From the NCBI RefSeq assembly GCF_001677885.1, contig NZ_LOCQ01000052.1:1-64000 (forward strand): 64,000 nucleotides of DNA. Direction: 5' to 3'. This document shows positions 17,801 through 26,139 of this stretch, piece by piece; within the stretch, counting starts at the first letter, position 1, and each line of letters opens with the position of its first letter. The position numbers and the translations under genes were made by a program. The stretch comes from Janthinobacterium psychrotolerans (GTDB lineage: Bacteria > Pseudomonadota > Gammaproteobacteria > Burkholderiales > Burkholderiaceae_D). Below the pieces are notes generated by a model, which had not been told where the DNA came from, did no database searches, and worked only from the letters and a program-made list of their open reading frames with translations.

Positions 17801-18603
17801 GTCTTGCCGCCATCGACGGCCAGGCGCACCAGGATGGCGGCAAAACGGTCGGCCAGCGCCGGCGCGCCACCCAGGCGACGGGCCAGCTGCACCTTGCCGC
17901 TGGCCGACAGCAGCCCTGGCAATTGCTCCACCAGCTCGCCATGCGCCAGCATGTACTCGTCCAGCGCGCCGGCCACCAGCAGGTAAGGCAAGGCGCGGTC
18001 GCGTTCATAGTCGGACAAGCCGCTGCGCTCGAACACCATCTGCAGGCCGGCGATGGCCGGCTCGCCTTCGGCTTCCAGCAGGCGCACCAGCAGCCCGACA
18101 TGCCAGCCGCGCCGGTTGACGATGGTGGCGGTGGCGCGCGTATCGTCGAAGCTGGCGTGCAGCGCGTCGTTGACGACATAGTGCAGCCAGTCGGGCACGG
18201 GCGCGCCGGTACGGTCCAGCGAGTCGCCCTGGTCTGCCGCCTGCAGCAACTTGCCGAGGCGCGTCAGTACCGCCGCATCGAGCTTGCCGGCATCGAACTG
18301 CGCATGGAACTGGTGGCGGTGGCGCAGGCTTTCGGAGGCCAGCGCGCCGTCTTTCTTGTCCATGTTGTAGCTGTAAAAACCGCTGATGAGGCGACCCGGC
18401 CGGCCCAGCAGCTTGCCGGCGCGCGGCGCATCCTGTTGCAGTTCCAGCAGCACCTCGGGATGGCCGCCATTGCAGACAAAGTCGCAGGCGCGCTCCCACA
18501 GCGGTGTCGAAATCTGCGTCAGGCCGCGCAAGCCTTTTTTCAACTGTGAAAAATCATCCAGGCCCACTGCCTGCTGCGCCACTTCCAGTATTTTTTTAAA
18601 CAT
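14860..18603 (-). CDS. yehI: DUF4132 protein, MolR/YehI-like (copy 1)
   Basis: 1247 residues, cytoplasmic. The middle is built of HEAT-like helical repeats (e.g. MRIGAARWLSDLDYRAAVPA around residue 640). The C-terminal ~300 residues are the DUF4132 domain: EWREYLLLHPIAGRLLQSLV, SEDGSLLDANDDEVTLAEGS, VRLAHASLLD, FGLRGAFGKQGYLRGQAEDG, ending WESKMPW. E. coli YehI (MolR) has the same domain; I do not see a WGR domain at the N-terminus here. It is about 1250 residues as in the family. It directly overlaps the AAA gene start and follows a paralog (18636-22184). Function is unknown; the old name MolR rests on a molybdate link that is not resolved. Confidence 0.88.
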   Translation of the reverse strand: MFKKILEVAQQAVGLDDFSQLKKGLRGLTQISTPLWERACDFVCNGGHPEVLLELQQDAPRAGKLLGRPGRLISGFYSYNMDKKDGALASESLRHRHQFHAQFDAGKLDAAVLTRLGKLLQAADQGDSLDRTGAPVPDWLHYVVNDALHASFDDTRATATIVNRRGWHVGLLVRLLEAEGEPAIAGLQMVFERSGLSDYERDRALPYLLVAGALDEYMLAHGELVEQLPGLLSASGKVQLARRLGGAPALADRFAAILVRLAVDGGKTVRTEAAPHLAAIPSERRVELLRQLLETGKTEERTQAAELLGRSLGPQQAALLESALAVETSKPVQAALRNALSWLGAASDAGANQLTVAPLPPAPPATRLGDDALQLLRANHAALLAKYRIDAQQEREDNQSGKHKYKWQQQALKRYEALKDEYLVGAIRVLNGEGQKGDDQPLRNNLVTSVVELQGKLAALPEFGMAQMARWIIATRHNSVRFWHDGFFQQWLARQDQAAFDLRLFDRAMREAGDQNDSVAMVCLASSWWGGKPQQMLDAAMVWPLFAERPELIDQGLGLRAVEKRQGVSAPELGTTLEILAMFPTLPVQWLPRVMEFALGEGKQHRAAAQQVLAGLPDIGKRVAEALGSSKQDMRIGAARWLSDLDYRAAVPALYEALDKESRETVIAALLTSLEKLGEDLAPRLSPEVLLAAARKGLKGKAPVGLAWFALDLLPACRWQDGAPVEPDIIRWWVVLACKLKEPGGNGLLLRYLSLLDEASRAALGETILRLFIEHDVRGPAMEVANAHAAANAPGRYQSYQDSAKRYPQYYSAQGKLTQEQVFDELRREKLSEYLGSAIGEKGILALAAYTPGQVALTLLQAYLRDHYPRRAQIEAMLDALADGHDPAVIQLLLGIARRYRTASVQEKARLLVERIAQGKGWSQDQLGDRTIPTGGFDDHGRLDLPYGERVFYVTLDGAMKPVLHNPDGKEIKALPEPRQDEAPEVAKEAKQQLASCKKELKQVITMQTARLYEAMCAGRVWPAQEWREYLLLHPIAGRLLQSLVWISEDAAGKTLLRPSEDGSLLDANDDEVTLAEGSHVRLAHASLLDAETIAAWQSHFKDYKLKPLFDQLTHQLPPAELIVGNSIVDREGWVGDTFGLRGAFGKQGYLRGQAEDGGVFTEYHKDFPSAGLRALIEFSGSGLPEEQMAAALKTLAFYRLPQSWRDEPLPLAEVPPVLLAESYADYHAVARSTGGYDAQWESKMPW

Positions 18604-18635
18604 GTCGTCTTCCGTTCTTAGTGTGCATGAAAGCC

Positions 18636-21600
18636 CTACCAGGGCATTTTATTTTCCCAGTCGGCGTCAAAAGCGCCATGCGCCGCCACCGCCAGGTAGT
18701 CGTTATAGGCCTCGGCCAGCAGCACTGGCGGCACCTGCGCCGGCGCCATAGCGCGCTGCTTCCATGGCCCCGACAAGCGCTCGAAGCTCAACTGTTTCAA
18801 GGCAGCCGGCAGGTTATCTTCGGGCAGCGCATTGCCTGAAAAATGGATCACCACCCGCATGCCGGCGCCGCCAAACTCCTTGTAGTAATGGTCGAAGATG
18901 CCGCCGTCCTCGGCCTGCGCGCGCTGATAGCCCAATTTGCCGAAGGCGCCGCGCAAGGTGTAGGCGTCGCTGACCCAGCCCAGGCGGTCGCCGATCTCGA
19001 TATCGTTCAACAGGGCGGCATCGGGCGAGGCGCGCTGCAACTGCTCGAACAGCGGCTTGACCTTGTAGTCCTTCAGGTGGCGCTGCCAGGCGGCCCCCTG
19101 CCCGGGTTCGAGCAGCGATGCATGCGCCAGCCGCAGCACGCTGCCGGGCGCCAGTGCCACTTCGTTGTCGTCACTGTCGATCAGGCTGCCGTCTTCGGTC
19201 GGACGCAGCACCGTCGATGGGCCGTCCTGCGCTTCCTGCGCAAGCCACAGCAGGCGCTGCACCAGGCGCCCGACGATCGGGTGGCCCTGCAGATAATTTT
19301 TCCACTCGTCCAGCGGCCAGCTGCGGCCAGTGCACATGGCGTCGTACAGGCGCGCCGTCTGCATCTCGACCACCTGTTTCAGTTCCTTCTTGCAGCCGGC
19401 CAGCGCCTGCCTGGCTTCATTGACGCTGTCGGCGTCGTCGCCCTGGCGCGGCTCTGGCAGCGCCTTGACTTCCTTGCCGTCCGCATTGTGCAGCACCGGT
19501 TTCAATGCCGCGTCGAGCGTGACCACGAACGGCCGTCCACCATGATCGAGCTCCAGCCGGCCGTCGTCATCGAGGCCGCCGGTCGGCACGGTGCGGTCGG
19601 CCAGCTGGTCTTCGCTCCAGCCGCGCCGTTCGGCGATCTGCTCCACCAGTTCGCGCGCCTTGTCCTGCACCGAGGCGGTGCGGTAGCGGCGCGACACGCC
19701 CAGCAGCAGCTGGATCACGGCCGGGTCCATGCCGCCGGCCAGGCTGTCGAGCATCGCCTCGATCTGTGCGCGGCGCGCATGGAAGGCGCGCATATAGGCC
19801 TGCAGCAGGCCCACCGCTACCGGTCCCGGCGCCTGCGCGGCCAGGGCCAGGATGCCTTTTTCGCCGATCACGCTGCCGTGGCTTTCGTCATAGGCGATAA
19901 AGGCACGCAGCACCTGGTCGCCCAGGGCGGCGCGGCTGGCCGGCGACAGCAAGCCGAGGTAGCGGGTCAGCAGGCCGTTGCCGCCCGGCTCCTTCAACTT
20001 GCAGGCCAGCACCACCCACCAGCGCAGGATGTCCGGGTCCACCGGCGCGCCATCGCGCCAGGCGCAGGCGGGCAAGGTCTCGAACGGGAACCAGGCCAGG
20101 CCGGCCGGCGCCTTGGCTGTCAGGCCCTTGCGCGCCTGCGCCAGCAGTTTGTCGGGATGCAGGCGCGGCGCCAGGTCCTCGCCCAGGGTTTCCAGCGCCG
20201 CCATCAGGGTGGCGCTGACGGTCTCGCGGCTTTCCTTGTCCAGCGCCTGGTACAGCGCCGGCACGGCGGCGCGGCAATCGAGATCGGCCAGCCAGCGCGC
20301 GGCCACGCTGCGCACCTCCTGCTTGCTCGAGGCCAGGCTGGCGATCACCTGCAGGCCGATATCGGGCACCTTGCGCAAGACATCCTGCGCGCCCTGGCGA
20401 TACGTCTTGCCTTCGCCCAGCGCCAGCTCCATCAGGCGCGGCCGCCAGCGCACGGGGGGCTGCGGGAACAGTTCGATCACTTTCAGGGTCCAGGCCAGTT
20501 CCAGCGTCACGTCGCTGCGCGCCACCGACAGGCCCAGGCCCTGCTCGAGCAGCGCCGGCTGTTCATGGAACAGCGGCCAGATATTCTCCGGCGGCAGCAG
20601 GTCATGGGGCGAACCGCGCCAGCTCGGCTGCAGGCAGTCGAGCGCCATCAGGTCCGGCATGGCGCCCGCTACGCGCAGCAAGGTGTCGATGGTGCGCAGG
20701 TCGATGTCGGCCGGGTCCTGCTGCTCGATCCAGTCGCGCAGGGGGCCGTCGTTCCATGCCGAGAACCAGCGCTGGCGTATCGGTCCGTACCACAACGCCA
20801 GCTGGCGCAGGCCGAAGCCTTCCAGCGCGAAGATGCGGTCGCGGTATTCTATTGTCTGGCGCATCGCATGGTCCTTCAGCAGCGCGCGGCCTGCCTCGTC
20901 GCCCTCGCCATTGAAGGCGTCGATCACGGCGCGCAGCTGCGCCTCGCCGATGGCGTACTGCTGTTCCCGGCGCTGCTGCTCCCAATCGTACTGCTCGCGC
21001 CGGCTACGGTTTTCTTCAATTTCCTGGCGCGCGTCCTCGTCGCATTGCCTGAGCAGCGCGATATGGTTTTCCAGCAGGATCACCATCGCCTCTTCGTCCA
21101 GCAAGGTGAGCGCCGCCTCGGGCGCCGGTGGCGGCGCGCCGTCGAGCACCTCGGTGGTTGCCTCGCCCATGCGCGACAGCGCGTTGGCGATCGCCTGCTT
21201 TGCCGCCTTGCCCGACTCGTTGGCCAGGGCCTGTTCGAGCAGAACGCGCCGCGCCGGTGCAGGCGTGCGGCCCAGCAGCTCGGCCGCCTGCGTGCGCTCA
21301 TCGAGCTTGCCATCGACCAGCCAGTGGCGCAGCAATTCCAGCTGCCGTTCTTCCGCAATCGCGCTGACAAACGGCGCGGCCACCGCGCGCACGGTCTTGC
21401 TGCTGTCGACGGCGTACGCCACCAGCACATCGTCGAACGTTTGCGCCAGCTCTTCGGCGCCGCCGATGCGCCCGGCCAGCAGGCGCTTGCCCTGGGCCGA
21501 CAGACGCGGCGCCAGTGCGCGCACGTCACCGGGCTGCTCCTGCATCACGTTGTCGATCACATTGGGCACCAGCAGCCGCTGCAAACAGCGTTCCATCATG

Positions 21601-22184
21601 TAGTCGGCCACATGGCGGCGTTCGAACACCAGCTCCAGCGCCGCCGCTTCGGGCAAGTCTTCAACCGCCAGCAAGCGCATCAGCAGCCGCACGTTCCAGG
21701 CCCGCCGGTTGCTTGAGGTGGCGTCCTCGCGCGTTTCGCTGCAGGTGGCGAACAGGGCGTCGTTGACCAGGTAATGCAGCCAGTCGGGCACATCGGCGCC
21801 GGTCGGCTCGAACGACTGGCCCTGGTCGGCCGCCGCCAGCACCTTGCCCAGCCGGACCAGCATGGCGGGCGACAGGGTATCGGCGTCGAGCAGGCTATAA
21901 AACTGCGCGCGCGCCACCAGCCCGGCGCGCGCCAGCTTCGCTTCCTTGTCGCTGGTGCCGATGGCAAAAAAGACGTGGCTCAGGCGCCCCGGATGGCCGA
22001 GCAAGGTAGCCGCCCGTGAGCCTGCCTGGGCCAGCTCCTGCAGCACGATGGGATGCTCGCCCTGCAGCACAAAGGCGCAGCTGCGCTGCCACAGGTCCTT
22101 GTCGATCAGGATCAATCCCTTCAGACCAAGTTCCAGGGCCGTCACTTGTTCGCCGTCGACGGCGGGTTTGCTCGTATCGTTCAT
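18636..22184 (-). CDS. DUF4132 protein, paralog of the next gene (copy 2)
   Basis: About 1182 residues, clearly homologous over its whole length to the DUF4132 protein encoded at 14860-18603 (shared blocks: PDWLHYLVNDALFA, SSKQEVRSVAARWLADLDCR, AAVPALYQALDKESRETV, ACKLKEPGGNGLL, ENKMPW end). It is first in the operon, 32 bp from copy 1. Relative to copy 1 it lacks about 56 residues: after RAFIAYD it jumps to SVIGEKGILALAA, skipping the segment that in copy 1 runs from VRGPAMEV to SEYLGS. The start at 22184 has AAGG spaced 6 nt; an ATG at 22190 would abut the ribosome site. A tandem duplication with divergence (roughly half identity by eye) suggests a heteromeric pair. Confidence 0.87.
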   Translation of the reverse strand: MNDTSKPAVDGEQVTALELGLKGLILIDKDLWQRSCAFVLQGEHPIVLQELAQAGSRAATLLGHPGRLSHVFFAIGTSDKEAKLARAGLVARAQFYSLLDADTLSPAMLVRLGKVLAAADQGQSFEPTGADVPDWLHYLVNDALFATCSETREDATSSNRRAWNVRLLMRLLAVEDLPEAAALELVFERRHVADYMMERCLQRLLVPNVIDNVMQEQPGDVRALAPRLSAQGKRLLAGRIGGAEELAQTFDDVLVAYAVDSSKTVRAVAAPFVSAIAEERQLELLRHWLVDGKLDERTQAAELLGRTPAPARRVLLEQALANESGKAAKQAIANALSRMGEATTEVLDGAPPPAPEAALTLLDEEAMVILLENHIALLRQCDEDARQEIEENRSRREQYDWEQQRREQQYAIGEAQLRAVIDAFNGEGDEAGRALLKDHAMRQTIEYRDRIFALEGFGLRQLALWYGPIRQRWFSAWNDGPLRDWIEQQDPADIDLRTIDTLLRVAGAMPDLMALDCLQPSWRGSPHDLLPPENIWPLFHEQPALLEQGLGLSVARSDVTLELAWTLKVIELFPQPPVRWRPRLMELALGEGKTYRQGAQDVLRKVPDIGLQVIASLASSKQEVRSVAARWLADLDCRAAVPALYQALDKESRETVSATLMAALETLGEDLAPRLHPDKLLAQARKGLTAKAPAGLAWFPFETLPACAWRDGAPVDPDILRWWVVLACKLKEPGGNGLLTRYLGLLSPASRAALGDQVLRAFIAYDESHGSVIGEKGILALAAQAPGPVAVGLLQAYMRAFHARRAQIEAMLDSLAGGMDPAVIQLLLGVSRRYRTASVQDKARELVEQIAERRGWSEDQLADRTVPTGGLDDDGRLELDHGGRPFVVTLDAALKPVLHNADGKEVKALPEPRQGDDADSVNEARQALAGCKKELKQVVEMQTARLYDAMCTGRSWPLDEWKNYLQGHPIVGRLVQRLLWLAQEAQDGPSTVLRPTEDGSLIDSDDNEVALAPGSVLRLAHASLLEPGQGAAWQRHLKDYKVKPLFEQLQRASPDAALLNDIEIGDRLGWVSDAYTLRGAFGKLGYQRAQAEDGGIFDHYYKEFGGAGMRVVIHFSGNALPEDNLPAALKQLSFERLSGPWKQRAMAPAQVPPVLLAEAYNDYLAVAAHGAFDADWENKMPW

Positions 22185-22291
22185 CAGCATCCTTGTGTGG
22201 TGCATCTATTGCACTGGGTCAAGTTGCTGATTGTATATTCTTAGCTTAGTGCCATGGCGTACGGTTGGAATTGGAGTGACGTCAACCATGT

Positions 22292-22327
22292 GTCGGATTG
22301 GCGGCGCGCAGTCCCGCGTAATCCGAC
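22292..22327. repeat. REP-like palindrome (GTCGGATT ... AATCCGAC)
   Basis: Eight-base arms GTCGGATT (22292-22299) and AATCCGAC (22320-22327) enclose a GC-rich 20-nt interior with GCGGCGCGC. This has the form of the short extragenic palindromes common in Oxalobacteraceae and pseudomonads. It lies in the 172-bp gap between mmsB and the DUF4132 operon start and may also help end mmsB transcription. Confidence 0.5.
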
Positions 22328-22356
22328 GCCACCACCAGCGCCAGCAATCTATCCGC

Positions 22357-23259
22357 TTACGCTGGCGTATCGAGTTTGTAAATACTGGAAAAGTCCAGCC
22401 CGCCCGCCCCCGCCTTGCTGTGCATGTCGTACAACTGGCGCGCCAGTTCACCGAGCGGCACGCTGGCGCCGGATGCCCCCGCGCTTTCCACCGCCAGGCC
22501 CAGGTCTTTCAGCATCAGGTCTACCCCGAAGCCGCCCGTGTAGCCGCGCGCGGCCGGCACGTTATCCAGCACGCCCGGGCAAGGGTTGTAGACTTCCAGC
22601 GTCCAGTTGCGGCCCGAGCTTTTTGCCATCACGTCCGACACCACTTTCGGATCGAGACCGTTGGCCACCCCCAGGCGTATCGCTTCGCTGGTGCCTATCA
22701 TCAAAATCCCCAGCAGCATGTTGTTGCAGATCTTGACCGTCTGGCCGCTGCCGCCGGGGCCCGCGTGGAAGATGTTCTTGCCCATCTGTTCCAGGAACGG
22801 CCGCGCGCTGGCCAGGTCTGCCTCATCTCCGCCAACCATGAAGGTCAAGGTGCCGGCCGCCGCGCCGGCCGTGCCGCCGGAGACCGGCGCGTCGATCATG
22901 CGCAAGCCTTTGGCGGTCGCCGCGGCGGCCACCTCGCGCGACACTTCGGGCGCGATGGTGGAGCAGTCGATCAGCAAGGCGCCCGCTTTCGCATGCGCCA
23001 GGATGCCAGTGTCACCCAAGGATGCACCCAAATACGCCCCCTGCACATGGCGGCTGGCCGGCAGCATGGTGACGACGATATCGGCCTCGCCCAGGGCCGC
23101 CGCCTGGTCTTCGGACGACAGCCCGCCGGCGTCGACAAACTGCCGCACGCTGGCCGGCATCAGATCAAAGCCGGTGACGGCGTGGCCGGCGCGCGCCAGG
23201 TTCTGCGCCATCGGCAGGCCCATGTTGCCGAGACCGATAAAAACGATTTTAGTCGTCAT
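22357..23259 (-). CDS. mmsB: 3-hydroxyisobutyrate dehydrogenase
   Basis: 300 residues. N-terminal NAD-binding FIGLGNMGLPMAQNLARAGH (7-26), the substrate signature DAPVSGGTAGAAAGTLTFMV and the catalytic-lysine region GPGGSGQTVKICNNMLLG are all present. It oxidises 3-hydroxyisobutyrate to methylmalonate semialdehyde in valine degradation. It starts 9 bp after mmsA, which performs the next step, so both form an operon. Length is that of the family. An AAGGGG site precedes the ATG. Confidence 0.95.
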   Translation of the reverse strand: MTTKIVFIGLGNMGLPMAQNLARAGHAVTGFDLMPASVRQFVDAGGLSSEDQAAALGEADIVVTMLPASRHVQGAYLGASLGDTGILAHAKAGALLIDCSTIAPEVSREVAAAATAKGLRMIDAPVSGGTAGAAAGTLTFMVGGDEADLASARPFLEQMGKNIFHAGPGGSGQTVKICNNMLLGILMIGTSEAIRLGVANGLDPKVVSDVMAKSSGRNWTLEVYNPCPGVLDNVPAARGYTGGFGVDLMLKDLGLAVESAGASGASVPLGELARQLYDMHSKAGAGGLDFSSIYKLDTPA

Positions 23260-23268
23260 CGCGGCCCC

Positions 23269-24783
23269 TTATTTCATCGAGATGGTGGTGTTCACGCCGC
23301 TGCCGCCATCGTCCGGGGCGAACCAGCGCGCCGTGACGGTCTTGGTCTGGGTCCAGAAGTACAGCGCCTGCTTGCCGTTCGGGCCCAGGTCGCCGAGCTT
23401 GGAGGCGCGCGAACCGGTAAAGCTGAAGTAGGCGACCGGCACGGGAATGGCCACGTTGATGCCGACCTGGCCGACGTCGATCTCGTTCTGGAACTTGCGC
23501 CCGGCCCAGCCCGACGAGGTAAAGATCGAGGTGCCGTTGCCGTTCGGGTTGGCGTTGATAAAGGCGATCGCTTCGTCGAGCGTTTCGGTCTCCACCACGC
23601 ACATGGCCGGGCCGAAGATCTCCTGCGTGTAGACGGAGTTCGTCGCGTTCACTTTCGAGAAAATCGTCGGCCCCATGAAGTTGCCGCCCTCGAAGCCCGC
23701 CACCTGGTGGCCACGGCCGTCGAGCAGCAGCTGCGCGCCTTCGTCGACGCCGGCCTGTATCAGTTTTTCGGCGCGCTGCATGGCGCTTTTCGACACCATC
23801 GGCCCCAGGTCGGCTTCGCGGTCGCTGCCCGGCCCCACTTTCAACGCTTTCGAGCGGGCGACGATGTCCGGCAGCCACGAGCGCGCCCCGCCGACCAGCA
23901 CCACCACCGAATTGGCCATGCAGCGCTGGCCGGCCGCGCCGAACGCCGCGCCGATCAGGTTGTTGATCGCCTGCTCCTTGTTGGCGTCGGCCAGCACCAC
24001 GCAATGGTTTTTCGCGCCCATCATCGATTGGGCGCGCTTGCCCGACTCGCTGGCGCGGCGGTACACATGGGTGCCGACGGCGGTCGACCCGATAAACGAG
24101 ACCGCCTTGATATCGGCATGGTCGCACAGCAGGTTGACCACGTCGGCGCCGCCATGCACGACGTTCAGCACACCAGCCGGCAGGCCGGCCTGGTACATCA
24201 GTTCGACCAGGTACATGGTCGACGACGGGTCCTGCTCGGATGGTTTGAGCACGAAGGTATTGCCGCATGCGATGGCGATCGGGAACATAAAGCACGGCAG
24301 CATCACCGGGAAGTTGAAGGCCGTGATGCCGGCGCCCACGCCCAGCGGCTGGTAGATGTTATACACGTCGACGCCATTGGCGGCGTTCTCGGCGATCTCG
24401 CCCAGCTGCAAGGTGGCGATCGAGCAGGCGTGTTCGACCACTTCCAGGCCGCGCATGACCTCCCCTTCCGCATCGGGCAGGGTCTTGCCGTGCTCGCGCG
24501 TGATCAGCTCGGCCAGCGCACCGATATTTTCGCGGATCAGGTGCTGGTACTTGAGCATGATGCGCATGCGCGCGGCCAGCGGCGTATTGCGCCAGGTTTT
24601 AAAAGCTTCCTTGGCCGTGCTGATCGCCAGTTCGACTTCGGCGGTGGTGGAAAACGGCACGCGCGCGACGATTTCCTGGGTGGCCGGATTGACCACGTCG
24701 CGCCATTCGGTGGTGCTGGAGGCGTGGTGCTTGCCGCCGATATGCAGGGGGACGGCGGGGATTTGTGTGAGGGCTTGGTTCAT
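23269..24783 (-). CDS. mmsA: Methylmalonate-semialdehyde dehydrogenase (CoA-acylating)
   Basis: 504 residues, aldehyde dehydrogenase superfamily. Family hallmarks are AFNFPVMLPCFMFPIA, VSFIGSTAVGTHVYRRASES, and the catalytic cysteine in GAAGQRCMANSVVVLVGG; the C-terminus carries FYFWTQTKTVTARWF-type sequence. It converts methylmalonate semialdehyde to propionyl-CoA in valine (and thymine) catabolism. The ATG at 24783 has GGAG upstream; the longer frame has none and adds 38 unlikely residues. Upstream on the same strand, 23 bp away, is the ABC substrate-binding protein, so all three may be one transcript driven from the 26028-26151 region. Confidence 0.95.
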   Translation of the reverse strand: MNQALTQIPAVPLHIGGKHHASSTTEWRDVVNPATQEIVARVPFSTTAEVELAISTAKEAFKTWRNTPLAARMRIMLKYQHLIRENIGALAELITREHGKTLPDAEGEVMRGLEVVEHACSIATLQLGEIAENAANGVDVYNIYQPLGVGAGITAFNFPVMLPCFMFPIAIACGNTFVLKPSEQDPSSTMYLVELMYQAGLPAGVLNVVHGGADVVNLLCDHADIKAVSFIGSTAVGTHVYRRASESGKRAQSMMGAKNHCVVLADANKEQAINNLIGAAFGAAGQRCMANSVVVLVGGARSWLPDIVARSKALKVGPGSDREADLGPMVSKSAMQRAEKLIQAGVDEGAQLLLDGRGHQVAGFEGGNFMGPTIFSKVNATNSVYTQEIFGPAMCVVETETLDEAIAFINANPNGNGTSIFTSSGWAGRKFQNEIDVGQVGINVAIPVPVAYFSFTGSRASKLGDLGPNGKQALYFWTQTKTVTARWFAPDDGGSGVNTTISMK

Positions 24784-24806
24784 GATGGACTCCGTAAGTG
24801 TTGGGC

Positions 24807-26027
24807 TTATTTCTTGACCAGATTGCACGCCGCCCCATCCATCGGCTTGAACGCCTGGTCGGCGGGAATGGTCGACAGCACCTTCAGGTAGTCCCACGCG
24901 CCTTTCGACTCGGCCGGGGTCTTGACCTGCACCAGGTACATATCGTGGATCACGCGGCCGTCGGGGCGAATGGAAGCATTGTTCATGACGGCATCCTTGA
25001 TCGGCAGCTCGCGCATTTTTTCGGCGACGATTTTCGAGTCGTCGCTTTTCGCGGCCGCCACCGATTTCAGGTAGTGGTAGACGCTGGAATACACGCCGGC
25101 CTGCACCATGGTCGGCTTGGCGCCCTTGTTGAGGGCCTCGAAACGCTTGGCAAAGGCGCGGCTGCGCTCATCAAAATCCCAGTAAAAGCCGTCGGCATAG
25201 ACCAGGCCCTGCGCCGTTTCCAGGCCCAGCGCGTGCACATCGGACAGGAACACCAGCAAGGCGGCCAGGCGCTGGTCCTTGCCGCTGCCGATGCGGAATT
25301 CGCGCGCCTGCTTGATGGCCGACACCACGTCCGCGCCGCCGTTGGCCAGGCCGATCACCTGCGCTTTCGAGCCTTGCGCCTGCACCAGGAAGGAAGAAAA
25401 ATCGGAGGCGTTGAGCGGATGGCGCACGGCGCCCACCACGGTGCCGCCATTGCGCTTGACGACGTCGCTGGCGTCTTTTTCCAGCGAATGGCCGAACGCG
25501 TAATCGACGGTGACGAAGTACCAGGATTTTTGTCCCAGCTTGGTCAGCGCCGCCGCCGTGCCGGCCGCCTGCGAATAGGTGTCGAACATCCAGTGGAAAC
25601 CGTTGGGCGAGCAGTCTTCATTGGTCAGGCGGCCGGTGGCCGGGCCGCTGAACATGGCGATGCCGCCCTTCTCCTTCATCAGCTTTTGCACCGACAGCGC
25701 GACCGAGGAATTGGTCAGATCGGCGATCGCATCGACCTTGTCGCGGTCTATCCATTCGCGCGCCTTGGAGGCGGCGATATCGGCCTTGTTCAGATGGTCG
25801 GCCGAGACGATCTCGATCTTCATGCCCTTGCATTCGGCCTTCAGGCAGTCTTCCATCGCCATCTGGCTGGCCACGACGGAGCCGCGCCCGCCCATCGCCG
25901 AATACGGGCCGGACATATCGGTCAGCACGCCGATCTTGACGACACCATCGGAAATCTGTGCCTGGGCGGTGGTAGTGAAGGAAAGCGCGAGCGCGAGCGC
26001 GCCCATGGCCAGAACGGTCTTTTTCAT
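24807..26027 (-). CDS. ABC transporter substrate-binding protein, branched-chain amino acid (LivK) type
   Basis: 406 residues with a signal peptide (MKKTVLAMGALALALSFTTTAQA). The mature part begins QISDGVVKIGVLTDMSGPYSAMGGRGSVVA, the standard start of type I periplasmic binding proteins of the HAAT family, and continues with FSGPATGRLTNEDCSPNGFHWMFDTYSQA and WYFVTVDYAFGHSLEKDA. No permease or ATPase gene is next to it, so it is an orphan receptor. Its position ahead of mmsA-mmsB suggests a ligand linked to valine or related acids. A strong AGGAG precedes the ATG; a LysR gene is divergent. Confidence 0.92.
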   Translation of the reverse strand: MKKTVLAMGALALALSFTTTAQAQISDGVVKIGVLTDMSGPYSAMGGRGSVVASQMAMEDCLKAECKGMKIEIVSADHLNKADIAASKAREWIDRDKVDAIADLTNSSVALSVQKLMKEKGGIAMFSGPATGRLTNEDCSPNGFHWMFDTYSQAAGTAAALTKLGQKSWYFVTVDYAFGHSLEKDASDVVKRNGGTVVGAVRHPLNASDFSSFLVQAQGSKAQVIGLANGGADVVSAIKQAREFRIGSGKDQRLAALLVFLSDVHALGLETAQGLVYADGFYWDFDERSRAFAKRFEALNKGAKPTMVQAGVYSSVYHYLKSVAAAKSDDSKIVAEKMRELPIKDAVMNNASIRPDGRVIHDMYLVQVKTPAESKGAWDYLKVLSTIPADQAFKPMDGAACNLVKK

Positions 26028-26071
26028 GCAGTGTCTCCTGATGGATGAAGGGTTTTTCTTATATGTTTAGT

Positions 26072-26139
26072 TGCATTCTGCATGTGTAAAAATATGCACT
26101 CAAGCGAAATTAATGCATAATTCCTTTGCATAAATGCAC
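26072..26139. promoter_or_regulatory. LysR-type control region with clustered TGCA motifs
   Basis: The AT-rich 124-bp gap between the binding-protein gene and the LysR gene contains six TGCA-centred words in 68 bp: TTGCAT, CTGCATG, ATGCAC, AATGCATAA, TTGCATAA and ATGCAC. Two TGCATAA copies start 13 bp apart (26114 and 26127). Such phased repeats in a divergent LysR promoter are the expected site for the regulator encoded at 26152. Confidence 0.5.

Noticed and set aside
18843..21716. 957-codon open frame on the plus strand
   Set aside because: Lies entirely antisense to the DUF4132 gene. Its translation is Arg/Gln/His-rich with no domains, a typical shadow in high-GC DNA.
14860..22184. Assembly duplication as an explanation for the two DUF4132 genes
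   Set aside because: The copies differ throughout (diverged residues and a 56-residue indel), so they are true paralogs, not a collapsed or repeated read.
22231..24891. 886-codon plus-strand open frame over mmsA and mmsB
   Set aside because: Shadow of well-conserved valine-pathway enzymes on the other strand.
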